Notes: generated by a model from the letters alone, not told the origin. A stretch of 64,000 bases of DNA from Monilinia fructicola (GCA_008692225.1 VICG01000011.1:186001-250000); one strand, 5' to 3'. Positions 1-11,544 are shown, counted from the first letter of the stretch. Made by a program: numbers and translations.

Positions 1-2283
1 TAAAGAGGGCGAAAGTGCTGGAGCCAAGAGAACACGCCGACTCTCGAAAGGTACAGGGACCAGGAGGATCATTGGTGCTAGGTCTGGGAAAACTATCTGC
101 AAGATTGCAGATTGTGTCTTGATAAATAATGGGAACTCGAATATAGATTGGGTTGGAGTTATTTCGGGCTTCGAACAAGATGAGGGCTATGATGAGGATG
201 CTGAATCATACTATGGTATTATGAATGCCAATATTTGGTGGTTCACCAGCCATGAGGATATTCATAGCAAAACGAGGAAACGTTCAGACTTCCTGGAAGT
301 AAGTGGCCCAATGACTGTTTCTTGGTTCTTGTGCCTAATGACTATAGAATGAGCTCTACGTTTCCTCCGATTCCGATTCAATTTCCCTTGCGACCATCAA
401 TGGCATCGCCACGATTCTTTCCGAAGAGGCATTCAAGACCAAATATCCAACAGGAAAAATACCCAGAAGTCGAAAGGAACATGGGAAAACATTCATTTGC
501 CGTCGAGGATTACACAGCAAATCTGTCACATACACAGATGAGTTTATATGGGAGGACGTATATCATAATACGGAGGAAAGTGTTGAGAAGTTGATTGAGA
601 AGATAGAAAACAGTATTCCAAACAACAAGAGAAAGAAACCGATACACCCTAAGAAGAAGAATGAAGAAGATGACGATGCGAGTGTGGCATCCGAGCCTGA
701 TGACTCGGAAGGGGATGAAGAAATCTTAGCGACACCACGGAAAAGGCAGAAGACTAATAAAGCCGTAACTCCTCGAAAACCACGCACACCTTCCAAGTTA
801 CTTACGCCAAGTCATAAGCGGTATGCTGTTGTCGATGAATTTCGAAGGTCCATACTGACAGTATTCGTAGGATTGTGGTCAAGAAGCCACTGGAATTTAC
901 ACCTCTAGGAATGCGTATGCTCTCACCCTCTGTCAATGCCTCTCCATTTCAAACTGCTCGATCACGTCTTCATGTCTCATCTGTTCCTGATACTCTTCCA
1001 TGTCGGGAAGAGGAATTTTCATCCGTATACACACACCTCGCAGCGGCTATTACAGATGGCACTGGATCTTGTATTTATATTTCCGGAACTCCTGGAACTG
1101 GGAAAACCGCAACGGTACGGGAAGTTGTTGCACAACTCAATGCATCTGTCTTGGCCGATGAGTTAGACCCTTTCATATTTGTCGAAATTAATGGAATGAA
1201 AGTCACGGATCCACATCAATCATATGCATTGTTATGGGAAGCTTTGAGAGGCGACCGAGTGAGTCCAAGTCACGCATTGGATCTGTTGGAGAGAGAATTT
1301 AGCACGCCATCTCCGAGGAGAGAGCCATGTGTGGTATTGATGGATGAATTGGATCAATTGGTCACTAAAAACCAAAGCGTCATGTATAATTTCTTCAATT
1401 GGCCTGGCCTACGCCATTCTAAATTAATTGTACTCGCTGTGGCCAATACTATGGATTTGCCTGAACGTACTCTTTCTAATAAGATTTCTTCACGTCTCGG
1501 TATGTAAAACCGCCATTTCCTGTTTTTACCTATTTAAACTAATGTCCAATTTAAGGCTTGACCCGTATAACCTTCCCCGGCTACAGCCACGAGCAACTCC
1601 AAACGATTATAACATCCCGTCTAACCGACGTACCCAGCCACCTAATCCACCCTGATGCCATTCAATTCGCCTCTCGAAAGGTCGCCTCCGTCTCCGGTGA
1701 TGCTCGTCGCGCCCTTGATATATGTCGTCGAGCCGTCGAAATTGCAGAATCCGAGAGTCTTTCTATTCCAAACACACCGTCTAAGACACCAGGCCGTGAA
1801 GAACGAAAAGGGAAAGGTGTAGTAAGTATAGCTACGGTTAAAAAAGCAATAAATGAGGCTACGACTAGTCCTCTTCAACAGTATTTGAGAGCGTTACCTC
1901 TCGTTACAAAACTCTTTCTTGCGGCGCTTATTTTTCGATTGAGGAGGGCGGGCACAGGAGAGTGTTTGATGGGGGAGGTAGTAGATGAGTGTAGGAGGAT
2001 GGCTAAGTTGGATACAAGTGGGAGTGTAGTTGGGTACTTGCTTGTAGGAGGAGGGAATGGAGGAGGGGGGGGAGAAAGAACAAGAGGAAAGGCAATGGGT
2101 AAAGGAGCAAGGGTCCAGGGGATGGGAGGGGCGGCTATGGAATTAATGGAGGCGGGGGTTATAGGGGTGGAGGTGAGGAAAGCGGAGAGGATGGGAAAGG
2201 TTAGGTTGGGAATTGGCGAGGAGGATGTCAAGGTGGCTTTTAGGGATGATCCCGAAATTCGGGGGTTGGGCTTTACGGGGTAG
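1..2283 (+). CDS. ORC1: Origin recognition complex subunit 1 (5' partial)
   Basis: Largest ORC subunit, the AAA+ ATPase that binds replication origins and loads MCM with Cdc6. Four exons can be joined: 1-298, 348-820, 871-1499 and 1556-2283, with GT-AG introns of about 50 bp. The frame is open to base 2, so the start lies outside the window; 708 residues are visible. Exon 1 and early exon 2 encode a BAH domain (WVGVISGFEQDEG, then NIWWF). An acidic and Lys/Arg-rich linker follows, ending at PRTPSK. The AAA+ domain has Walker A GTPGTGKT, Walker B VVLMDELDQL and sensor-1-like VLAVANTMDLPER. Exon 4 starts at GLTRITFPGYSHEQL and carries the lid and winged-helix region. A Gly-rich insert (GGGNGGGGG) lies near residue 630. 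The downstream neighbour PRP46 is convergent. The gene appears intact. Confidence 0.95.
299..347 (+). other. ORC1 intron 1
   Basis: GTAAGT donor after GAA and an ACTATAG acceptor; 49 bp. Joining restores the BAH-domain frame (DFLE to NELYVSS). Confidence 0.85.
821..870 (+). other. ORC1 intron 2
   Basis: GTATGC donor and TTCGTAG acceptor; 50 bp. Splicing joins SHKR to IVVKKPLEFTP, just ahead of the AAA+ domain. Confidence 0.85.
1500..1555 (+). other. ORC1 intron 3
   Basis: GTATGT donor, ACTAAT branch-like motif and TTTAAG acceptor; 56 bp. Splicing gives SSRLGLTRITF, the expected end of the sensor region. Confidence 0.87.
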
Positions 2284-2605
2284 ATGGGAGGGTATTGTTC
2301 AAATGTAGATCTGGGTATGGATATGAACATGAATATGGATATAGGAAAATAATCTGACAGCATAGATTGATACCCAGCAACATCATCACGAATAATAGAT
2401 AAAAATGATAATTAAATAGAACAACAAAACACTCTCAAAAGAATTCACAAAATGGTATTCATGGTATGACATCTATGCCACTATTAAAAACGCCAACACG
2501 CCTTCAGTTAGGCACCCCGGCCTCACTGGACGAAACACCTTTCCCATGCTTTTAAATCTTTACATCCATCTTCGTATTATACACATGTTGGCGCTAATGA
2601 AATAT
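2284..2605. other. Convergent intergenic region ORC1/PRP46
   Basis: About 320 bp between two convergent genes, expected to hold both 3' UTRs. It is A/T-rich with AATAAT- and AATAGA-like tracts. No ORF or repeat is seen. Confidence 0.6.
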
Positions 2606-4136
2606 TTAAAACTTGCGTCGTCCAAGTTCAGGTTTCCATTCGAGAGGGTGTGATTCGGGGGTTGCTAGTTCGTCTTGTTTCCATACTTTTACTGTAGGGA
2701 TTCCTGTTAGTATTTATAAAGTAGGCATGTCATCTGAGAAGAATGCAAAGGGGCCTAAATGGATACTTACTGGTCTTGTCCGCCTCTCCCGTGATCAATC
2801 GCAGCCCCGTCTTGTCGAATAGGGAAGTAAAAATACCCGCCTCGGCATCCAAAGAACCTGGTTGAGCAATTGAATCAAGGGCTTGGTATCTGTGGCCAGT
2901 CTTCCAGTCCCAGAAAGACATTGATCCATTGTCTCCTCCGGAGAATAATACATTGTCCTCGTTAACACTTAAAGTGTTTATAATCGCGTTCTGGCCGTCG
3001 AAGTTCTGCATAAAGGCTCCTTCGGGACATTTCCATTGTTTAATGCTACCTGCGCTTCCACTCGCAAATGTGAATTCTTTGGGATGGATGGCCAAGGCTC
3101 GCACACCTTTCTTATGATGCGTAAGAACACCCATACTCTTGCCTGCGGCTAAATCCCATAATCGGACTGTGGAATCTAGAGATGAAGTGATAACTTGAGG
3201 GTCCGCTTCTTGACACTTCAAATCTGATACCGTCCCCTTGTGTCCAGATAGTACATGAATATTACTCCTCGTCCTCATATCCCACACTCTTGCAACGCCA
3301 TCTCGACCACCAGTAACCAATACATCCAAAGTAGGGTGTAAACTCAAAGTATAAACACCACTCAAATGTCCATGATAATGTCTGATCACCTTATTCGTCT
3401 CCAAGTCCCAGCACTTAACCATCTTATCCTCTCCACAGCTAAACAAATAAGGATGCCTCGGACTAACAGCCAATCCCCTCACCGTCGAAATATGTCCCGT
3501 CAACGTAAGCTTTAAACCTCCAGTAGCCAAATCCCATATCTTAATCGTGCGATCCCCGGCTCCAGATGCAAACCATCGATTCTCAGGTTCCACAGCAAGC
3601 GCGCGCACCCATCCCAGATGTCCGGATATCACACGCATCAGTTTCCATGGTGCGTGCCATTCAGGTTTTGCCTGGACGAAGTTTTGTTTGCGCACCAAGC
3701 TACTAGACGGTAGATGGCTTTGCGCTGTAGATATTGTTGGACCGTTTGCATTGGGCGGTGTTTCTTTGCCTCTGATTATAAGACTTGAGCTAGTTCCAGC
3801 CCCGGAGCTCTCAATTCGTGATGGGATTCCTTCAATCATTTTCATCGTATTGTTATCCGCAGCTGATTCTCCATCCGCGGCTTGTACTTTAGCCTTCTTC
3901 CTCCTATTTCCAGCTGCAGCAGCTTGTTTTGCAGCTAACGCCGCTGGTAATTCTCGAACATGATCGTATTCTGCGTGTACTCTTCCTACTAATGCTAATT
4001 TATCTGCGGTTTCTGTAGATTTGGGGTTGGGGATTGATTCGGTATCGGCGAAGAGAGAGCGTGTTCGTTTTGCATTTTGTTTTATCAGATTTTTAATTTG
4101 ATCCTCCGAGGGTAGGGAGGAGACTGCAGTGGCCAT
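2606..4136 (-). CDS. PRP46: Pre-mRNA-splicing factor Prp46 (PRL1/PLRG1 family WD40 protein)
   Basis: WD40 component of the Prp19-associated (NTC) complex of the spliceosome, nuclear. Two exons on the minus strand: 4136-2771 and 2691-2606, with an intron at 2692-2770; 483 residues. The start is the ATG at 4136, giving [17 protein letters not shown]. The N-terminal 160 residues are low-complexity and basic. A seven-bladed propeller follows from [20 protein letters not shown], with repeated GH...WD signatures ([46 protein letters not shown]). The last exon supplies [20 protein letters not shown], the diagnostic C-terminus of this family, and ends GRRKF. It diverges from NAS6. No break is seen. 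Confidence 0.94.
2692..2770 (-). other. PRP46 intron
   Basis: Minus-strand donor GTAAGTATCC, branch point TACTAAC and acceptor CCTACAG; 79 bp. Splicing restores ADKTIKVWKQ. Reading through it gives a false C-terminus. Confidence 0.9.
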
Positions 4137-4629
4137 TGTGATATTATATGTGGTTGCTGTTGAGTTGCGCGTGTTGAGACTTCCAAGGTTGCGATTTGGA
4201 AATTTATCGCGATAAAGCTTTGGGAACGTGAGCCTTGAAAATCACGGACCATTAGAACTAAGGTTGGAACTAACCTTACCTAGTTCTACCTAGTACGGAA
4301 TAGTTAGTTCTAGTTCTACCCAGCCTTACTGTATTTGTGACCTTACAGAACTAACCTTACCTGGGTACTCACGTCGCTGCCGTTAGATAATCAATCATAG
4401 AGATCCATCATGTACTACAAGTAGGTACGTCTTATATCCCGAGTATACCCTTATATGGCGGCTGCTTTAATACCCTGGAATCCATATAAGCAAGGCTTCC
4501 CTCATCTACGCCATTCTTCATCTAATCATCGCTTCTCAATCATATGTGATATCAGAATAGATTACAGTACTACGATAATACTTCTTCTATAAAACTTCAT
4601 CATAAACTCACTCAAGCTATCCAGACAGA
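4137..4629. promoter_or_regulatory. Shared divergent promoter region PRP46/NAS6
   Basis: 493 bp between the two divergent start codons. It holds two direct copies of GAACTAACCTTACCT (near 4265 and 4349) and several TAGTTCTACC and CTTACCTAG words that partly form inverted repeats. A pyrimidine-rich stretch precedes the NAS6 ATG. The regulatory role is inferred from position only. Confidence 0.5.
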
Positions 4630-5833
4630 ATGGAGAAACCATCAGATGACAAATATGCGATCCATCAGGCTTGTCGGGATGGTAGACGTAAAATACTCCT
4701 CCCTTCCCTCGATGGCAAACAAAGCTTTACTAACAATAATCTAGTTGCTATCGTGGAATCCCTTCTTAATGTAGGAGATCCTCAGACCTAGTTTAATGGA
4801 GCACTCATGGGCTATATGCAAACATGAGTAGTACTCACAATATGTAGGCCAACTCAAAGCTCGCTTTTCTGAAAGACGATGACGAAAGATTACCGATTCA
4901 TTGGGCTGTTTCCTATGGACATCTTGATATTGTCGTATTACTTTCTAATGTCAAAAACTTTGATCCGGACGTACAGGTATGTATATTCTTGCTTCAAGTG
5001 CCATGCTCCATAAGATCTATGGGGTGTATCATTAATGCAACTAATAGGATGGATCTGGATGGACACCACTCATGATCGCTGTCAGCCTCAAGGAAGGTGA
5101 TGATATTGTGAATTTGTTATTGAAGAAAGGAGCAGAAGTAAATGCCAAGAGTATGTTTCATTCTTGCTGTGCCACCTTTCCTTCAGACTCATACTCACTA
5201 CCTTTTAGATTTTAGCAACCAAGTATGGCCCCTCGAAATCTTTCTGATACTTTCCAAGAGCTATCATCTAATCCATTTTTAGACGGCCCTTCACTTTGCC
5301 ACTTCCAAAAATAACCTCCCAATAGTCAAATTACTCCTTTCACAAACACCACCTGCATCCTGCCGAGTTAAGGACAAGCGTGGTCAATATGCTATTCATC
5401 GTGCAGCAGCTATTGGCTCTACGCCAATAGTTGAATTATTATTGAAGAATAAAAGCCCGTTAAATCCTACCGATGTTGCTGGACAAACACCCCTTCACCA
5501 TGCTGTTGCTGAAGGTCACGGTACGTTACACTCCTTATCTTGCACAAATTTTTACGCTATGCTTTCGTCGACGCCCAAATCCAGACATATAATTACCCAA
5601 TTAGTCCACAGCTTACTAAAGAGCTCGAACAGGTGATACTGCAGTAGCTCTCCTCAAAGCCGGCGCCGAGACAGACAAGAAAGATGCAGATGGCTTCCTC
5701 GCATTAGAACTTGCTCCTGACAGTCAGGTCAGTGCCAGATATACACTTCCCATTATTCTAGCTCAAAACTAATACCTTCCAGGTCAGGAAATATATAGTT
5801 CAATGGGCCGAGATGGAGGGTATTGACTTATAG
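4630..5833 (+). CDS. NAS6: 26S proteasome assembly chaperone Nas6/gankyrin (PSMD10-like ankyrin protein)
   Basis: Ankyrin-repeat chaperone that binds the Rpt3 ATPase during assembly of the proteasome regulatory particle. Eight exons: 4630-4687, 4745-4770, 4848-4976, 5048-5150, 5209-5222, 5283-5520, 5633-5727 and 5783-5833; 237 residues, close to the roughly 226-231 of family members. It starts MEKPSDDKYAIHQACRDGR. Ankyrin repeats are marked by RLPIHWAVSYGHLDIV, GWTPLMIAVSLKEGDD, TALHFATSKNNLPIV, GQYAIHRAAAIGSTPIV and GQTPLHHAVAEGHGDTA. It ends QVRKYIVQWAEMEGIDL. Every junction has GT and AG and keeps frame; exon 5 is only 14 nt. Because it is finely split, no long ORF marks the gene. Confidence 0.9.
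5209..5222 (+). other. NAS6 microexon (14 nt)
   Basis: A 14-nt exon between CCTTTTAG and GTATGG. With one base from exon 4 it encodes NFSNQ and links VNAK to TALHFAT in frame. Skipping it would leave exon 6 out of frame. Confidence 0.78.
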
Positions 5834-6489
5834 CATGTCGGTAGCAGGAAATGAGCATAAGTGGTGATAACAATGAGATTTGATTGCCTTTCACCTTACG
5901 TTACTTATCCATCATTGAGATACCCCAGTTTCTTCTGCCGAGTTCTCTGCCTGCATCCCACAGGTTTTGTCAATCTTGAGTTTGGTGTCTAATAACAGTC
6001 CTTCATCGCATACAGTGTTCATTATTTTCTTTCACGCTCTGTAAGACTTCAAGCCATTGGCTCATATTTAAGACGAACAAAACCAAGATTCACTTTTGCA
6101 AAATTCTTTCCCAAAGAGGTAGTCTATTCATTGCTTTGAACTCATTGCAGTTTAACTGTGGGGCGAATTGTAGTCTGCATCATAGTAACAGCGAAACATT
6201 ACTCTTGGGTGTTTCGTTCCCACTTCATCCAGAACCAAGTTCATAAATGCAGTCCACCAGTTAATCTGTATGTTTACGGCAATTTATATTTATATTTATC
6301 TAATTCTTGCGAGGATGAATTAAACATGCCCAGATATTGACCGACCATAATTCGGGACTCACAGGCTGTTCTTCACACTTGCGGATCATAGCTTCCAACC
6401 CCACTGTCGCTTCATCCATTCATTGGATAGACGATATGTAAGGGTTAACATTAGAACTACAGTAGCCTTGACTGATCAGATTGATAAGA
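5834..6489. other. Intergenic region after NAS6
   Basis: About 650 bp containing the NAS6 3' UTR and unique-looking sequence. Two short ORFs here (60 aa each) resemble no family and lack any supporting signal. No RNA gene is recognised. Confidence 0.5.
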
Positions 6490-7339
6490 TAAGTCGCCTA
6501 CCCTACTTTTCGCCCCCCCATTTGGCCAGCATTTCATACCAAAAACGGCCATTTTTATATATTAATAACTCTACAAAAAATAAATATATATTTTTCAAAT
6601 CTTAACTCAAGCTTCTATATATAGTTATTAATAGATTTTGAAAATCTTAAATTTTTGCGATTTTTTTATAAAGAGTAATATAGAATTATAGAAAATTAGA
6701 ATTTTCGATTTTAGATTTATATAGAAATCACATACAAAATTAAAACTTTGAAAGAAATAATTATAATTTTTAAACAAAAATAGTTAAAAATGATTTATAA
6801 ATGTTTATAAAATCTATTGATTAATATATAATAAAGATATTGTTTAAAGTATATATAATAATTTATAATTATTAAATAAATTGAAAATTCTAAATGTTTT
6901 TATTTAAAATTTCATTATTAAAATCTAAGAATCTATATTAAACATTTATTACAAATAATAATATATTATTAAAATAATAAATTTAATTAAAATTAGTTTA
7001 AAGATTTTTTAAAAACTTTTAAATTTTTTTAACTATTTTTGTTAAATAAAGATAATTTCTTTTTAGTGATTTCGATTTTGTATAGGATTTATATACAAAT
7101 CGAAAATTAGAATTTTAATTTTCTTATAATCTTTTATTACTCTTTAAAAAAGAGTCGCAAAAAATTTAAGATTTTTAGAATTTATTAATTAATATATTTT
7201 AAATCACTATCAAGAATTTTAATTCATTATCTTAATTATATTAATTATTTAAAGAGTTATTAATACGTTAAAATGGCCGTTTTTGATGTGAAATACTGGC
7301 CAAATGGGGGGGGTGGCGAGAAGTAGGGTAGGCGACTTA
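6490..7339. mobile_element. TA-flanked foldback DNA element (MITE-like)
   Basis: 846-bp core (6492-7337) bounded by TA on both sides. The left end begins AGTCGCCTACCCTACTT and the right end is its inverse. Similarity extends roughly 90 bp (CATTTGGCCAG and AAAAACGGCCATTTT recur in both arms) and continues with lower identity into the interior, where AAAATCTTAAATTTTT and AATTTTCGATTT recur in inverse order. The whole element can therefore fold back. The interior is very A+T-rich and non-coding. TA flanks suggest Tc1/mariner-type mobilisation. It ends about 200 bp upstream of the ATG at 7542. Confidence 0.85.
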
Positions 7340-7541
7340 AAACAACTTTGGCTACGCGTCCTCGTAAGCTCCGTAAGATTACCCGCAACCTTATTTCAAT
7401 TGTTCGTTTCCTGGCATTTTGATTTCATTTACCTCTCCCCTTTGCATTTAAATATTCGAATCTCACTTCTTTATCAATTTGTTCCATCTTCTTTCATTTT
7501 GATGATTCTCCTTCCTTACTCGGAGGATAGTCACGGTTGAA

Positions 7542-9131
7542 ATGAAGTCAAGTATGCTTTCGGCGTCTCTAGTTCTCGCTCCGCTATTACTGCCCCTATC
7601 CATCGGCGCTAGTGCAGCACATGACCAATCACCATTATTGATACAAACATCCTATGGCCCCAGCATAGAAAACGCGCGCGCAAATGCGCCAGAGATTTTC
7701 AACGCCATTCACTCATCTATGCGACAATGGGGTTCGTCTCTAAAACACAATGGAATGTCTTTCTTTCCAGCAAGGGTGCCGAAAGGAACCTTGTTTTACC
7801 ATGGGACGCATACACCCGAGCCGGTTGAGGAATGGAATGGTTGGCTTTCGAAATTGAACATGCGGAAGTTTTCGCACATCCAAGAAGAGGTCATGGACCG
7901 GGAAAGGGTCCAGGTAGCCATCCTCCTGGTGGCCCAGGAAGAGGTCCTCCTCCTCCACATGTAAGCACGGACATGTATGCAAAGCCTGAACATGACAGCA
8001 ACATTCACGGCACTTCTGGGGGGGTAAATGAAGATAGCTATGGTTATCTCCACACATATCGAACGTCCAAACCTCTCACCAAGCTTCTCTACATCGATGG
8101 ATTGTCTGCTGGAAAAACCAGCATGGGAACGCTCGATTCTACGGACTATATCATCCGAAATCTTTCACACGCTTCAACAGAACCCAATGATGATTGGATT
8201 CGTGCCGCTGATCTTTGCAAAATTGGTGAGCAATGGGGTATCGAGGGGTTCCTCCGCATGGAAGCAGGATTCGAGATTATTCTCTGTAGCTTTAAAGACG
8301 GGGTTGAATTCTTGTCAGCCTCTCGCAGAGATGAAAACTCCGGATTTGGTAAAGACGATGTTGATTCATTTGAATATGTGAGAGCTCTGGGTTATCGATA
8401 TCAAGGAATTATGGGAGGAAGAGTAGAGGTCGATTATTCGTCCATGGTTTCTGCCTTCTTTTATCCAATCAATCTTACCAACCCAGATGCTTCTCGTTCT
8501 GAACTCCCAAGATTGACCACTGCTTCGGAATCGAATGATTTGCGAAAGGTTCGCTCTGATCTATTGGAATTATTTAGAGATGGAGAGTATTCAAGAAGGG
8601 AGACAAATCAATTGGCAAAATGTGGTGGATATGATTGTGACGAGATATTCCGACCGTTTGAAGTTTATGGTTCTGGATGAGACATCTGAAACGACGGTTC
8701 TTTCAGAACTCAAACTACTTTTAGATATTCATACCGATTATGCTAATATTGATGTTCCTTCATCTATTGAGAAATGCGCCAATCATTTCCTTCAGCCTGT
8801 GGCGCCACAAACAGAGGCAGATTACCTACTTCATGCTGCTATTTTCGAGGTATCACATAAAATCTGCAGTACTTTGTTCGAAGTGAGAGAATTATTAAAC
8901 AAAAATGAAGCACAGATTGGGAACAGCGGAGAGAAGGGGAAACAACTGATTAAGAGGTTGATCAGCCAACTAGATTGGACTACTTGGCTTGAATGTGGAA
9001 AGTGTGCATATGATGAAGTATGTTTTGTGGCAATTTGGCCATGGGGGGGGTTGGAAGATCATGTCTCTCCTGGATGTATCAAGAGAGATGATATGAGTGG
9101 CCGAAGAGGATATTGGGAATGGGGACGTTAG
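7542..9131 (+). pseudogene. Secreted fungal protein of unknown function, broken by two frameshifts
   Basis: An N-terminal signal peptide (about residues 1-25, hydrophobic core LVLAPLLLPLSIGASA) begins at 7542. The reading frame must change near 7826-7832, within the tandem AATGGAATGG, to continue as MEWLAFEIEHAEVFAHP and then GYLHTYRTSKPLTKLLYIDG and GLSAGKTSMGTLDS. It must change again near 8580-8605 to reach NWQNVVDMIVTRYSDRL and LDWTTWLECGKCAYDEVCF. In sequence these three frames form one protein of about 530 residues. I remember this as a recurring uncharacterised secreted ascomycete family (LYHG, EWLAFEIEHAE and LDWTTWxECxxC blocks), with no function known to me. No GT-AG intron of the right phase explains either shift. 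It is either a pseudogene or carries two sequencing errors. Confidence 0.7.
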
Positions 9132-9908
9132 CGTAGAATTCAAAAAGACTGATATGTACATGCGGGAGATAATGGATATCTCAAGACTTTTTATTGCTTG
9201 GTGACAGAATAGAAGGGTAAATAGATTTGCGGTATAATAATAACACACAATATCTGAGTCCCTTTAGTGCTTCAAGTTGGAGGAGTAGCAGCCAAGTATA
9301 CGTAGCCGGAAATCTAACGCCAAATGTTGACCTCCTGCATTCTCTTTGATATGTTTCAATTGTATAGTTTTCTGAAAGCGTTGAAGGATGTCACGTATTC
9401 CTCGGAGATTTTGATGTAGTACATTGGTTATATGTGGTCATTTCTTTTTGCAGAGAAGCACAGATTAGGTCTACCCTCTACGTTTCAAGTAGGAAACGGA
9501 CTTTCAATACATCAAAAAAGGGGGAGAAGCGATATCCTACGTGACATTTCAGGAAAATTATGCATTGATGCCTAATATGGATTAGCGCCCAATATTTTCC
9601 AAATATATCCTCCGTCCTGACTCACCTAATAATATAAGGTCAACAAAGATAAATCAACAAAAAAATCTCCCAGCAACAACGCTCCATATTGCAATAGATA
9701 CAAGCCGGTACGTTGAAGTCGCAATCGTCTTTATCAAAGATATTAGCCGATCGCGAAGGATTACATTTAATTAAAAATCCCCCCCCTTCGAATGCGAGCT
9801 TCGCTTCGCACACGATAATGTCGAAAAGTAAGTGCATTTCCAGGCACCTAGGAATGCAGTGAGTTCCAATTGAAATGAGAAGTCTTTTTGCGGTTGCGGC
9901 CAAATCAC
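9132..9908. other. Intergenic, no gene seen
   Basis: About 780 bp with no coding signal. It contains a poly-C/G run at 9779-9786 followed by GAGCTTCGCTTCGC, a short inverted motif. Confidence 0.4.
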
Positions 9909-11544
9909 TCATGGTTCGACCTTCTTGACAATAACGTTGTGAAAGTAAGGCATTGTGAGATGGACACCGATTTTGTCCAGAGTAGCGGCATTGGCGTAGA
10001 TTACTTGGGGGCTCAGAGTGTTCTGTTGGAAAAATTCGTCGATGATCTGGAAATAGGATTTGACTCTCGACATAGATATTGGACACTTCTCAGTTTTAGT
10101 CTTCGGAGTACGGCTGTATTCAGACCCTCACGCATGGATTGTTGTCGAATACACCGACCAAGAAAATGATATATCATGAAGGAAGTATAGAATGGATTGG
10201 TCTTGCTGTTTGCAATCAAGTTCTATGGTTACCCTGGATCGAGCTTTCTACCCAGGCATAGATGTTCAAACTAAGAGGGGCAGAACGGAACTGAATTTTT
10301 GGAAATCTATCATTTCCACCACATTTCTCTTCGCCGAGTATCAACCTTTTGGTCGGCAGATTGTGTATTCGTCGTCAATCGAGTCCTAGGAGCCAAGGGC
10401 GACAGGCCAGATTCGACAAACATATCATTCCAACGGACATTGGGACCGGCCGGATGCGATTTACACCTCGGCTTGTGGTTTGGCCCCCGCAGGAAATTAG
10501 TCGACGTTTTGAAGGATCATTTTGGCATACATCAATTTTCTAGAAAGCTTAAGGGCGAATCGACTCGCATATATGCTTTCATTTTGCTGGACCGTATTAT
10601 TTTGGGCGATAACAGCCCTTACCTATCCCCGGACACAAACAGAAAATGATTTTAACGAGGCGCCCTGGGCGGTTGGTCAAGCCAGATATATATCTTGGGC
10701 TTGTCTCGCTCAGAAGAGTCTGCATCTTTTGGTATTAACTTTTGATCTCACTTCAAGCACTTTCAAACCTTCGAGGTCTTCTAAGTTCTAAGCTTCTTTC
10801 GCAAAGTCTCATCGTATATCGCTTACCTTGATCCGATTTCGGCTCTCTCTATTATTCGAGAAATTCTTTATACTCGGTGACTGGGATGCTTCGATCAGCC
10901 CATAGAGCAAGCGCCCTATATGCAAGCCTCAGGTATACGGGTCAAATCATTTTCCGATGCAGACTTCGTGATTTGCATCTTTCGAAGAATCATAAAGGGC
11001 ACGTTAGGCATCTTTTGATTTTCTACGATTTTCTCTGTGCGGCCCGTTTCCTCTCAGCCTTCTCATTATTTTGCTCACCGAAAATGGCTATGTGTGCCAT
11101 GTCAACTTGTATCCTTTGGACGCATGTTCCTTTGAAATTGACTATATGCGGACACAAGCCTCCATCCATTGTGGACTTATCCGTTGAAGTATAGCCTTGT
11201 AGGTTCTGGTACAAGCGTGTGTCCAACCGCTACGACTACGGGGTACGGCTCTTGGTAGTTTTTGCCGTTGGAAATACATTTTCAGTCAAGGCATTACCAC
11301 ACGAAGATCACGGCTCAATGATACTGGGTTACAGCTTCTTTATCCTTTCTCCGCCACATTGACTATCATCCTGTCTCATCGGCGTTAAGATTGAGGTTTG
11401 ATGAAAACTTAGGTCAACCAAGATGTTCAGATCAAGAGTCGCAGCCTCACGAATAGCGACTTCTTCATTCACTGTGCTTGAGATTTTTTGAGGCGCAGTC
11501 CTTCCAATATATATGCATTCATCACTCTGCTGCGCTTGCAGCAA
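9909..11544 (-). pseudogene. Minus-strand coding remnant or intron-rich gene, unidentified
   Basis: Protein-like peptides appear in all three minus frames in order: EEVAIREAATLDLNILVDLS (11.5 kb), HIVNFKGTCVQRIQVDMAHI (11.1 kb), LALWADRSIPVTEYKEFLE (10.9 kb), VRWNDMFVESGLSPLAPRT (10.4 kb), FPKIQFRSAPLSLNIYAWVE (10.3 kb) and VKSYFQIIDEFFQQNTLSPQ followed by VIYANAATLDKIGVHLTMPY (10.0 kb), with a stop at 9909-9911. Some switches have GT/AG candidates, such as a GTAAGG donor after ATG-initiated MQTLLSETS near 10.62 kb and a TACAG acceptor near 10.11 kb. Others look like frameshifts. I do not recognise the family. Exon limits are unresolved. Confidence 0.4.

Noticed and set aside
1875..2363. 162-aa minus-strand ORF opposite ORC1 exon 4
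   Set aside because: Shadow of the Gly/Arg/Met-rich ORC1 C-terminus; the sense strand matches the Orc1 family.
3547..3963. 138-aa plus-strand ORF opposite PRP46
   Set aside because: Shadow of the WD40 gene; no domain of its own.
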